From an uncultured Eubacteriales bacterium (lineage in GTDB: Bacteria; Bacillota; Clostridia; Christensenellales; Aristaeellaceae): DNA of 11,728 nucleotides. A program made the translations under genes and the position numbers. Location: NCBI GenBank assembly GCA_944353735.1, contig CALVPU010000071.1, positions 1 through 11,728 on the forward strand, read 5' to 3'. Positions 1 to 6,445 of this stretch are shown here, in pieces. Position 1 is the first letter of the stretch. The number at the start of each line of letters is the position of its first letter. The notes below the pieces were generated by a model, which was not told the origin of the DNA, did not search any database, and worked only from the letters and a program-made list of their open reading frames with translations.

Positions 1-1
1 A

Positions 2-676
2 TTTGCCCTCGCCTGCGAGGATCTCGGAAACGGTCGCGCGGCGATCGTCGCCGAGGGCGTTTCGGCGCACGCCTCCATGCCGCATCTGGGCAAAAACGCC
101 GCCGGCATGCTGCTGATCGCGCTCAAGGCGCTGGGCGCGGGCGGCGGCAGCCGCGGACCGATCGCCGCGCTGGCGGACGTGCTGGGCATGGAATACGACG
201 GCGCGTCGCTGGGCATCGCGCAGGCGGACGAGCTCTCCGGCGCGCTGACCTGCAACCTCGGCATCCTGCGCTATGACGGCGGCCTGCTGACGGCGCAGCT
301 CGACATCCGCTATCCGCTGTGCGCGGACGAGCAGGCGATGTGCGGCGCGGCGGTCATGGCGCTGACCGGCACCGGCCTTGCGCTGACGCGGCTGAGCGGT
401 CATGCGCCGCACCACGTGCCGGCGGAACACAAGGTCGTGCGCGGCCTGCTGCAGGTCTACGGCGAGGTCACCGGGCGCGACGCCTACGCCTTCGCCATTG
501 GCGGCGGCACCTACTCGCGCATGATGCCCAACACGGTCGCCTTCGGGCTGAACTTCCCCGGCGATACCGACACCTGCCACATGCCCGACGAGTTCATCGA
601 CATCGAAAAGATGATGCTCAGCGTCCGCATCTTCGCCCACGCCATCGCGGCGCTGGCGGGCGGCGAGATCGCCTGA
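2..676 (+). CDS. M20 family (PepV-like) dipeptidase, C-terminal part
   Basis: This is a zinc-dependent M20 metallopeptidase, probably a dipeptidase of the PepV/Xaa-His type that splits dipeptides in the cytoplasm. The frame is open from base 2, so the N-terminus, with most metal ligands, lies outside the window; 224 residues remain. Visible family marks are the motif SAHASMP followed by GKNAA early on (the lid-domain histidine region), and near the C-terminus GGGTYSRMMPNTVAFG followed by HMPDE. The His of HMPDE (codon 578-580) matches the last zinc ligand of PepV. The internal ATG at 77 lies within the SAHASMP motif and is not the true start. The gene ends 33 bp before cmk and probably shares its transcript. 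The family is secure; the exact substrate is not. Confidence 0.88.
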   Translation, partial: FALACEDLGNGRAAIVAEGVSAHASMPHLGKNAAGMLLIALKALGAGGGSRGPIAALADVLGMEYDGASLGIAQADELSGALTCNLGILRYDGGLLTAQLDIRYPLCADEQAMCGAAVMALTGTGLALTRLSGHAPHHVPAEHKVVRGLLQVYGEVTGRDAYAFAIGGGTYSRMMPNTVAFGLNFPGDTDTCHMPDEFIDIEKMMLSVRIFAHAIAALAGGEIA

Positions 677-709
677 GCGACCGGATTCTCCCGAAAAGGA
701 GGTTTTTCC

Positions 710-1381
710 ATGAGCAAGCATTTCACCATCGCCATCGACGGCCCCGCCGGCGCCGGCAAGTCGACCGTCGCGCAGGCGGTCGCCAGGGAACTCGGCGCCG
801 TGTACCTCGACACCGGCGCGATGTACCGCGCCGTCGGGCTGTACATGCAGGACCACGGCATTTCCGGCACGGAGCGCATCGCCGGCGCCAGCGGCAAGCC
901 GCAGATCGAGGTGTACTTCGCCGGCGGCGCGCAGCACACGCTGCTCGACGGCGTCGACGTGACCGACCGCATCCATTCCCCCGAGGCGTCGCTGATGGCG
1001 TCGAAGGTGTCGGCGGTGCCGGCGGTGCGCGAGCGCATGGTCGCGCTGCAGCGCGAGATCGCCCACGGTCACAGCGCCGTGCTCGACGGTCGCGACATCG
1101 GCACCTGCGTGCTGCCGGACGCCACGCTGAAGGTCTTCCTCACCGCTTCCTGCGAAGTGCGCGCCGAGCGCCGCCACCGCCAGCTCGCCGCCGCCGGCAA
1201 GGACGAGCCCTACGAGAAGGTGCTGGCGGAGATCGTCGAGCGCGACTTCAACGACGCCCACCGCGACGCCTCGCCGATGCGGCAGGCGGAGGACGCCGTG
1301 CGCATCGACACTTCCGACATGACCGAGGAGCAGGCCGTCGCCGCCATCGTGGCGCGCGCAAAGGCCGCCATCAAGGCATGA
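710..1381 (+). CDS. cmk: Cytidylate kinase
   Basis: The protein phosphorylates CMP and dCMP with ATP, recycling pyrimidine nucleotides in the cytoplasm. Its 223 residues are the normal length for bacterial Cmk. The P-loop GPAGAGKST lies at residues 11-19, the monophosphate-binding DTGAMYR at 34-40, DGRDIGT at 126-132 and the arginine-rich lid RAERRHRQL at 151-159; all are family hallmarks. The ATG at 710 is preceded by AAAAGGAGG at good spacing, which fixes the start. It sits between the M20 peptidase and plsC; cmk-plsC-ispH/rpsA is a known gene order in Clostridia, which supports all four calls. Confidence 0.97.
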   Translation: MSKHFTIAIDGPAGAGKSTVAQAVARELGAVYLDTGAMYRAVGLYMQDHGISGTERIAGASGKPQIEVYFAGGAQHTLLDGVDVTDRIHSPEASLMASKVSAVPAVRERMVALQREIAHGHSAVLDGRDIGTCVLPDATLKVFLTASCEVRAERRHRQLAAAGKDEPYEKVLAEIVERDFNDAHRDASPMRQAEDAVRIDTSDMTEEQAVAAIVARAKAAIKA

Positions 1382-1419
1382 GCGCCGCGCGGCGCTGAGA
1401 ATACGACCGCTGTCCAACC

Positions 1420-1424
1420 GGAGG
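1420..1424 (+). promoter_or_regulatory. Ribosome binding site that decides the plsC start
   Basis: GGAGG ends 7 nt before the ATG at 1432, a normal distance. The other in-frame ATG at 1426 would leave a single base between the two, too short for initiation. Confidence 0.7.
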
Positions 1425-1431
1425 CATGCGC

Positions 1432-2037
1432 ATGAACGTCAGGTTTTACGATACGCTGTCGGCGATTTTGCACGTCTATTACAACCTCTGCTGGCCTTCG
1501 AAGGTCGCCGGCATGGAGAACATCCCCGCTTCCGGCGGGTTCATCATGTGCGCCAACCACGTGCACTGGCGCGACCCGCTGTTCCTCGCCGTGCGCCTGC
1601 CAAGGCGCAGGTACACCTACCTGGCGAAGGCGGAGCTGTACAAAAATCCCGTCTCGCGGCTGGTGCTGGGCGAAAAGGGACTGGGCGGCATCCCCATCAA
1701 CCGCGGTCACAGCGACCTCAACGCCATCCGCCAGGCGCTCAAGGTCATCGCCGACGGTCACGGACTGGCGATCTTCCCGCAGGGCACCCGCAGCCGCGAC
1801 AACACCCCCACGCCCATGCTCAACGGCGTGAGCATGATCGCGCTGCGCGCCGGCGTGCCGGTCATTCCCGTGTACCTCGACGGGCCCTACCGCCTGTTCC
1901 GCCACGTGGACGTGACGGTCGGCGCGCCGGTGGCGCTGGCGGACCTCGGCAAGCGCTACGACGCCGCCACCCTCAGCGAGGCGACCAGCCGCATCGAGCG
2001 CGCCATCTGGGGCCTTCGCGAGCGCAAGGCGCCGTAA
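1432..2037 (+). CDS. plsC: 1-acyl-sn-glycerol-3-phosphate acyltransferase
   Basis: PlsC acylates lysophosphatidic acid to phosphatidic acid at the inner face of the membrane, the second acylation step of phospholipid synthesis. The 201 residues carry the LPLAT blocks in order: NHVHWRD at 42-48 (the NHx4D catalytic pair), GIPINRG at 86-92, FPQGTRSR at 115-122 and VPVIPVYL further on. Block III has Gln117 where most family members have Glu (FPEGTR). The hydrophobic N-terminus (about residues 5-21) may lie on the membrane. I prefer the ATG at 1432 because GGAGG at 1420-1424 lies 7 nt before it but only 1 nt before the ATG at 1426. A strong terminator follows 20 bp after the stop. Confidence 0.92.
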   Translation: MNVRFYDTLSAILHVYYNLCWPSKVAGMENIPASGGFIMCANHVHWRDPLFLAVRLPRRRYTYLAKAELYKNPVSRLVLGEKGLGGIPINRGHSDLNAIRQALKVIADGHGLAIFPQGTRSRDNTPTPMLNGVSMIALRAGVPVIPVYLDGPYRLFRHVDVTVGAPVALADLGKRYDAATLSEATSRIERAIWGLRERKAP

Positions 2038-2057
2038 CGCGGCGCATCGGGGCGAAA

Positions 2058-2106
2058 CCTGTATGTTAATTTGTGATGAAATCGCAAATACATGCAGGAT
2101 TTTTTT
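2058..2106 (+). terminator. Rho-independent terminator after plsC
   Basis: An outer stem CCTGTATGT (2058-2066) pairs with ACATGCAGG (2090-2098) with one G-U wobble. An inner stem ATTTGTGAT (2069-2077) pairs with ATCGCAAAT (2081-2089), also with one wobble, closed by a GAA loop. Two bases (TA) bulge on the left side. Seven T residues follow at 2100-2106. The hairpin is A+T-rich compared with its surroundings and separates the cmk-plsC unit from ispH-rpsA. Confidence 0.88.
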
Positions 2107-2204
2107 GTCGCATCTCGAATAGTTCAGGATAGCGAATTTTCGATGACGTGGGTATTTCCCCCGCCTTCGGAGCCGCTTCCGGGGAGGAGTGAGGCGCCAT
2201 CGCT
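2107..2204 (+). promoter_or_regulatory. Leader and presumed promoter region of ispH-rpsA
   Basis: Because a terminator lies just upstream and the next gene is essential, a promoter is expected here. I see no good consensus: the best pair is TTGTCG (2105-2110) with GATAGC (2128-2133) at a 17-bp spacing, which is weak. The last 50 bases can fold: CGGA (2168-2171) pairs with TCCG (2178-2181), and CCCC at 2159-2162 could instead pair with GGGG at 2181-2184, which overlaps the Shine-Dalgarno sequence. The ribosome binding site is GGGGAGGAGTGAGG at 2181-2194. Both promoter and folding are tentative. Confidence 0.35.
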
Positions 2205-4154
2205 GTGATTCTGGCGAAGCACGCGGGGTTCTGCTTTGGCGTGCGCCGCGCGGTGGAAGCCGCCGAGCGCGCCGCGCCCGCCTACACCCTCGGGGCGATC
2301 ATCCACAACCCGCAGGCCGTTGCCCATCTGGAATCCCTCGGCATCCGCACGGCGGAGCGCATTGAGGACATCCCGGACGGCGCGCGCGCGGTCATCCGCT
2401 CGCACGGCGTGACGCGCGCGGAGATGGAGGCGCTATCCCGCAAGGGCTGCGAGATCGTCGACGCCACCTGCCCGGTGATCGTGCGCATGCGCGCGATGGT
2501 GCAGGAGGCGAGCCGCGAGGGGAAGCCGCTGATCGTCATCGGCGAGGCGGGTCATCCGGAGGTGCAGGGCATCCTCGGCTGGACCGGCGGTCCGCGCTGG
2601 GCGGTGCTCAGCGAAGCGGACGTCGCGGCGCTGCCGGAGCTTCCCGCGGCGCTGATCCTTTCGCAGACCACGCTGGTGGAATCGAAATTTCGCGCGCTGT
2701 GCGCCGCCCTGAAGGCAAAGGTCGCGCAGCCGGACATCCGCGCCACCATCTGCGCCGCCACGCGCGAGCGGCAGGCGGAGTGCACGGAAATCGCGCGCCG
2801 CGCGGACGCCATGATCGTCATCGGCGGGCGCGCAAGCTCCAACAGCCGCAAGCTGTATGCGCTGGCGAGCGCGCTGTGTCCGCGCACGCACTTCGTCGAG
2901 ACGGCTTCAGAGCTGGATCCGCGGGCCTTTCGCCCGTCGGACACGATCGGGATTACAGCCGGTGCATCCACGCCGGATTGTATAATTAAGGAGGTTGCTG
3001 CAAGAATGAACGACATCGAGAAGAAGGCTCCCATTGAAGAAACCAACGAACAGGGCGCCATGTCCATGGAAGACGTGGAAAAGACCCTCGTTCAAATTCG
3101 CCCCGGGCAGATCGTCACCGGTACGGTTGTGCAGATCACGGACGACGAGGTCTGCGTCAACGTCGGCTACAAGGCGGACGGACTGGTGAAGAAATCCGAT
3201 CTTTCCTCTCCCGATGTCAAGATCGGCGACGAGATTGAAGTCGAGGTCGTCAAGGTCAATGACGGCGAAGGCAACGTCCTTCTCTCTCAGAAGAACATCA
3301 TCAGCCGCAAGGCGTGGGAGGAGATCTGCCAGAAGGAAGCCAACGGCGAGTTCGTCGAAGGCGTCGGCAAGGAGGCCGTCAAGGGCGGCCTGCTCGCGGA
3401 CGTGATGGGCGTGCGCACGTTTATCCCCGCCTCGCAGCTGTCGCTGCGCTACGTCGAGAAGATCGACGAGTTCGTCGGTCAGACGATGACCCTCAAGATC
3501 ATCGAGATCGACCGCGCCAAGAAGCGCATCGTCGCCTCCCGCAAGGCCGTGCTCATGGTCGAAGAGGCGGAGCGCAAGAAGAAGATCTGGGATTCGCTCG
3601 TGGTGGGCTCCATCGTCAAGGGCACGGTGCGCCGCCTGGCGGACTTCGGCGCGTTCGTCGACATCGGCGGCGTGGACGGCCTGGTGCACGTCACCGACCT
3701 GAGCTGGGGCCGCGTGAAGCATCCGTCCGACGTGGTCAAGGTCGGTCAGGAGATCGACGTCAAGATCCTCAACGTCGATCCCGAGCGCGAGCGCATCTCG
3801 CTGAGCTATAAGCAGACCCAGCCCCGTCCGTGGACCGTCGCCGGCGAGAAGTACCCGGTCGGCTCCGTCGTCGAGGGCAAGGTCGTGCGCATCACCACGT
3901 TCGGCGCGTTCGTCGAGCTCGAGCCCGGTCTGGACGGCCTGGTGCACATCTCCCAGTGCGCGCTGACGCGCATCGCCAAGGTCGAGGACGCCGTCAATGT
4001 CGGCGACATCGTCCGCGTGAAGGTGCTCGACGTCAACACCGAAGCCAAGCGCATCTCCCTGTCCATCCGCGAGGTGCTCGAGGACGAGGCGCTGGAGAAC
4101 GTTCCGGACGACGAGTACGCCATTGGCGACGACCTGCCCGAGGTCGACGGCTGA
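2205..4154 (+). CDS. ispH-rpsA: IspH-ribosomal protein S1 fusion (HMBPP reductase / 30S protein S1)
   Basis: The first ~265 residues are IspH, the 4Fe-4S enzyme that reduces HMBPP to IPP and DMAPP in the last step of the MEP isoprenoid pathway. The cluster cysteines are Cys10 (HAGFCFGV), Cys89 (DATCP) and Cys183 (ICAATRERQ). Active-site residues include His34, His67, His117 and Glu119 (GHPEV), with SSNS at 211-214 and GAST at 253-256. Residues ~299-649 are ribosomal protein S1 with four S1 RNA-binding domains at about 299-365, 380-447, 466-535 and 551-621, then an acidic tail; four domains is usual in Firmicutes against six in E. coli. The start is GTG at 2205: the frame has a stop at 2190 and no ATG between, and residues 6-13 of the resulting protein match the family. 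The fusion is a known clostridial arrangement. An internal ribosome binding site at the joint could also yield S1 alone. Confidence 0.96.
   Translation: MILAKHAGFCFGVRRAVEAAERAAPAYTLGAIIHNPQAVAHLESLGIRTAERIEDIPDGARAVIRSHGVTRAEMEALSRKGCEIVDATCPVIVRMRAMVQEASREGKPLIVIGEAGHPEVQGILGWTGGPRWAVLSEADVAALPELPAALILSQTTLVESKFRALCAALKAKVAQPDIRATICAATRERQAECTEIARRADAMIVIGGRASSNSRKLYALASALCPRTHFVETASELDPRAFRPSDTIGITAGASTPDCIIKEVAARMNDIEKKAPIEETNEQGAMSMEDVEKTLVQIRPGQIVTGTVVQITDDEVCVNVGYKADGLVKKSDLSSPDVKIGDEIEVEVVKVNDGEGNVLLSQKNIISRKAWEEICQKEANGEFVEGVGKEAVKGGLLADVMGVRTFIPASQLSLRYVEKIDEFVGQTMTLKIIEIDRAKKRIVASRKAVLMVEEAERKKKIWDSLVVGSIVKGTVRRLADFGAFVDIGGVDGLVHVTDLSWGRVKHPSDVVKVGQEIDVKILNVDPERERISLSYKQTQPRPWTVAGEKYPVGSVVEGKVVRITTFGAFVELEPGLDGLVHISQCALTRIAKVEDAVNVGDIVRVKVLDVNTEAKRISLSIREVLEDEALENVPDDEYAIGDDLPEVDG
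2988..3008 (+). promoter_or_regulatory. Internal ribosome binding site and start at the IspH/S1 joint
   Basis: AAGGAGGT at 2988-2995 is followed 10 nt later by an in-frame ATG at 3006-3008 (Met268 of the fusion). Initiation here would give a 382-residue S1 with all four domains and none of IspH. The stretch from 2979 to 3008 uses TGT, ATA, ATT, GCA and AGA codons, unlike the G/C-ending codons on either side. It looks like a former intergenic region that still keeps its ribosome binding site while now encoding CIIKEVAARM. That it is used is inference. Confidence 0.6.
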
Positions 4155-4166
4155 GCATGAGGGCGC

Positions 4167-4200
4167 AAACGGCACGGTTGCAAGACTGTGCCGTTTTTGT
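4167..4200 (+). terminator. Rho-independent terminator after ispH-rpsA
   Basis: AAACGGCAC (4167-4175) pairs perfectly with GTGCCGTTT (4188-4196). The stem continues as GGTT/GACT with two wobbles and closes on a GCAA tetraloop (4180-4183). A T-run at 4194-4198 overlaps the base of the stem. It starts 12 bp after the stop codon. Confidence 0.9.
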
Positions 4201-4227
4201 CACCCCATTTTGCGGGAGGGATGAACT

Positions 4228-4686
4228 GTGCGCATGGAGGAAATCGCGGAAATCATCCGCGGGGCGGCGTTTGCCGACCTTGGATTCCTCGACGAACGGG
4301 GCCGCCCGTCGATCCGCCGCGTGTTCTGCACATGGCACCGGGGAATCGGCGGACACCTGATCTCGACGAACACCTCGTCCAGCCACGTCCGGCGCCTGAT
4401 GTGCGATGGCGCGGCCTGCCTGTACTTCGCGAATGAAGCGCGGTTTGAGGGCGTATGCTTGACGGGAAGGGCGATGGTTCACACGGATCGCGCCCACAGG
4501 GAGATGCTGTGGCACGACGGGGACGTCAAGTACTACCCCGGAGGCGTGGACGACGAGGACTACTGCGTCGTCGAATTTCTCGCCGACGGCGCGCGGTACT
4601 ACCGGCTGGGCGACATCGGGGAGCTGGCGGACGGGCAGATCGCCGAGTGGGACGCGGGCGCGAAATACGAATGCTGCGGCGGCTGA
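4228..4686 (+). CDS. Pyridoxamine 5'-phosphate oxidase-like flavin split-barrel protein
   Basis: The 152-residue product resembles the small PNPOx-like split-barrel proteins related to general stress protein 26, which usually bind FMN (some bind F420 or heme) as dimers in the cytoplasm. Supporting segments are the N-terminal LGFLDERGRPSIRRV strand pair, STNTSSSHVRRL around residues 46-57 (phosphate-contact region in relatives), FEGVCLTGRA, and the typical LWHDGDVKYYPGG followed by DDEDYCVVEF. It ends in CCGG. The start is GTG at 4228, 7 nt after GGGAGGG (4214-4220); the ATG at 4234 would be 13 nt away. The gene begins only 27 bp after the preceding terminator and lies 56 bp before the hydrolase gene, probably in one operon with it. 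The substrate cannot be told from sequence. Confidence 0.82.
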   Translation: MRMEEIAEIIRGAAFADLGFLDERGRPSIRRVFCTWHRGIGGHLISTNTSSSHVRRLMCDGAACLYFANEARFEGVCLTGRAMVHTDRAHREMLWHDGDVKYYPGGVDDEDYCVVEFLADGARYYRLGDIGELADGQIAEWDAGAKYECCGG

Positions 4687-4742
4687 ACCCGCGTCGAAAG
4701 GGCAGGAACGACCGATGGGTCGAAGCAAAAGGAGGCGTTGGT

Positions 4743-5669
4743 ATGGCGAAGGTAGAGAATTTCACGATTTCGTCCGAGCACGACGGGCTGGCGCTGTCCG
4801 TCGCGACCGTCGTGCCCGAGGGCGAGCCGAAGGGGCTGGTGCAGTTCGCCCACGGCATGGCGGAACACAAGGAGCGCTATCTGCCGGTGATGCAGTTCCT
4901 CGCCGATCACGGCTACGCCTGCATCATCAACGACCATCGCGGTCACGGCGCCAGCGTGCGCGACCCCGCCGATCTGGGCTATTTTTACAAGGACGGCGGG
5001 CGCGGCCTGATCAAGGACATGCGCCAGATAACCAAATGGTTCCGCGCAAAGTATCCCGGCAAGCGGCTGATCCTGTTCGGCCACAGCATGGGCTCGCTGG
5101 CGGCGCGCGCCTACGCGGCGAAGTACGGCCGCGACATCGACGGCCTGATCCTCTGCGGCAGTCCCGGCCTCAACCCACAGGCAAAGTTGGCGCTGGGCGT
5201 CACGCGCGTGCTGCAGGTCGTTCGCGGCAGCTCGCGCAAGCGCAGCCGCCTGATGGACCGCCTGACGCTGGGCGGCATGTCGCGGCGCTTCAAGGGCGGC
5301 TCGAAGTTCGCCTGGCTGAGCGCCAACCCCGAAAACGTCGCCCGCTACGAGGCGGACCCGCTGTGCGGCTTCCCGTTCACCATCAACGGCTACCGCGCCC
5401 TGCTTAACCTGATGCTCGCCGCCTACGACGCGCGCAATTCGCTGCGCCGCAGCCTGCCGGTGCACTTCATGTCCGGCGAGGACGATCCCTGCGCGCCCGA
5501 CCGCGCCGGCTTTGACGCCGCCGTGGAGAACATCCGCACGCGCGGCTGCACCGAGGTCACCGCCAAGATGTACCCCGGTCTGCGCCATGAGATCCTCAAC
5601 GAGGGCAGCATGGAGGTCTGGGACGACCTGCTCAAGAAGCTGGACCAGTGGTCCGCGCGCAGGAAGTGA
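4743..5669 (+). CDS. Alpha/beta hydrolase, monoacylglycerol lipase / lysophospholipase type
   Basis: A serine hydrolase of 308 residues (Hydrolase_4 / S33-like fold), probably cytoplasmic as no signal peptide is seen. The oxyanion-hole segment is FAHGMAEH at 35-42, the nucleophile elbow GHSMG at 113-117 (Ser115), the acid probably Asp248 in GEDDP (245-249), and the base His282 in GLRHEIL. A basic cap region lies around residues 160-185. The start is ATG 4743, preceded at 7 nt by AAAAGGAGG (4727-4735); the frame is open further upstream, but that would run through the previous gene and lacks family sequence. Likely substrates are mono- or lysoglycerides, by family only. No terminator lies directly after the stop; the first one is at 5972-6016. 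Confidence 0.9.
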   Translation: MAKVENFTISSEHDGLALSVATVVPEGEPKGLVQFAHGMAEHKERYLPVMQFLADHGYACIINDHRGHGASVRDPADLGYFYKDGGRGLIKDMRQITKWFRAKYPGKRLILFGHSMGSLAARAYAAKYGRDIDGLILCGSPGLNPQAKLALGVTRVLQVVRGSSRKRSRLMDRLTLGGMSRRFKGGSKFAWLSANPENVARYEADPLCGFPFTINGYRALLNLMLAAYDARNSLRRSLPVHFMSGEDDPCAPDRAGFDAAVENIRTRGCTEVTAKMYPGLRHEILNEGSMEVWDDLLKKLDQWSARRK

Positions 5670-5700
5670 CGTTCCCGGCGTTTCCCATGGCGCAGCAGCC

Positions 5701-5965
5701 ATTGCGCATGGAAGCGCTCGGCGCGACCACGCCCATTCAGCTTCGCGCATCCAGCGCGATAAAGCGCCGCGCGGCGCGACCTTGCGCGACTGACTGCGCG
5801 CAATTGCGCATGGAAGCGCTCGGCGCGACCACGCTCGTTCAGTTTCGCGCATCCAGCGCGATAAAGCGCCGCGCGGCACGCACCGTGCGCGGCTGACTGT
5901 GCGCAATTGCGCATGGAAGCGCTCGGCGCGAACCGTTCAGCTTTCCCGCATAACCCGCGCTGTCA
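5701..5965. repeat. Tandem repeat of 102/103 bp, two copies plus a decayed third
   Basis: Copy 1 spans 5701-5802 and copy 2 spans 5803-5905; they differ by about seven substitutions and one inserted base. A third copy starts at 5906, is identical for 26 bases (to 5931), then loses a few bases and decays by about 5965. Each copy begins ATTGCGCATGGAAGCGCTCG. The copy junctions form the palindrome GCGCAATTGCGC (5798-5809 and 5901-5912), and copy 1 holds the perfect palindrome GCGCCGCGCGGCGC (5764-5777). The 1-bp length difference changes the frame between copies 2 and 3, so the unit is unlikely to be a protein repeat. The whole stretch 5670-5971 has no supported gene. Confidence 0.92.
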
Positions 5966-5971
5966 GGCAAC

Positions 5972-6016
5972 AAAAATGCTCCGGTGGAGAGTTTCTCCGC
6001 CGGAGCTGTGCTTTTT
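5972..6016. terminator. Bidirectional terminator between hydrolase and holin genes
   Basis: A 13-bp stem GCTCCGGTGGAGA (5978-5990) pairs with TCTCCGCCGGAGC (5994-6006) around a 3-base loop, with a single wobble. On the minus strand it is followed almost at once by five T residues (A5972-5976), an ideal end for the phage lysis operon. On the plus strand five T residues occur at 6012-6016, five bases after the stem, so it may also stop transcripts from the hydrolase gene. The remaining 6017-6110 shows no gene. Confidence 0.9.
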
Positions 6017-6110
6017 CATGGGACAAACGGACAACCGCCGCATCTCCCGCCGCGCGCTTCCGCCCGACGGCGGCGCAGAAATTCCTCCGATTCCGCGATG
6101 GGCGCGCCCG

Positions 6111-6332
6111 CTACTTTGCCGCCGTTCCCGAAACCTCCGGCAGCCCCGCCACGCTGGTGAGCAGCGAGAGGATGCCGGCGAGGGCCGCGGCGCTGGCGAC
6201 CATGCCCCAATGGACGTCGCCGAGCGCCGCGCTCGAGCCGATGGTGGCGACGGCGGTCTGCGCGACCGTCTTGATCGCGCGCACGCCCGCCGCCCTGAGC
6301 CATTGCTTCCAGTATTCCGCCGACTTGTTCAT
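6111..6332 (-). CDS. Phage holin, r1t-like
   Basis: A 73-residue membrane protein that would form the inner-membrane lesions releasing or activating the endolysin at the end of the lytic cycle. It opens MNKSAEYWKQW and continues with RAIKTVAQTAVATIG (first hydrophobic segment), a short turn with LGDVHW, then GMVASAAALAGILSLLTSVAG (second segment), ending in a short polar tail. This pattern, including the KTVAQT and LLTSVA elements, is that of the r1t holin family. The start has GGAGGAG five bases upstream and matches the family length; longer in-frame starts would add unrelated Arg/Gly-rich sequence. It is the last gene of the minus-strand phage operon and is followed by the hairpin terminator at 5972-6016. 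Confidence 0.87.
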   Translation of the reverse strand: MNKSAEYWKQWLRAAGVRAIKTVAQTAVATIGSSAALGDVHWGMVASAAALAGILSLLTSVAGLPEVSGTAAK

Positions 6333-6445
6333 GCCATCTCCTCCATCCTGTTCTTCCGGTCGCTTTCCGCGGGCGCCTTTCCGTGCCGCACACTTCACCG
6401 GCGCGAAAGACAATTCGCCGCCGCGCACGGCGTCGAACCTGACGC

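Noticed and set aside
2981..2986. TATAAT sequence as a promoter for S1 inside the fusion gene
   Set aside because: No -35 element lies at a proper distance (TTACAG at 2953 is 22 bp away), and a transcript starting about 7 bp downstream would cut off the ribosome binding site at 2988-2995. The bases are explained by the IspH codons and the ribosome binding site.
2907..4175. 422-codon minus-strand open frame opposite rpsA
   Set aside because: It mirrors the codon pattern of a certain gene, its product is low-complexity Asp/Leu/Val-rich, and no ribosome binding site is seen; a by-product of high G+C.
4455..4742. N-terminal extension of the alpha/beta hydrolase
   Set aside because: It would overlap the flavin-protein gene in another frame, has Arg-rich shadow sequence, and a strong ribosome binding site precedes the ATG at 4743.
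4599..5906. 435-codon minus-strand open frame opposite the hydrolase and running into the tandem repeats
   Set aside because: The opposite strand holds a hydrolase with full catalytic motifs, and the frame crosses a repeat whose period shifts; no family resemblance.
5648..5914. Small open frames on both strands through the tandem repeats
   Set aside because: The copies differ by one base in length, so the reading frame shifts between them, and the products are Arg/Ala-rich without start signals.
5701..5965. CRISPR array
   Set aside because: The repeats are about 102 bp and contiguous, with no unique spacers and no cas genes.
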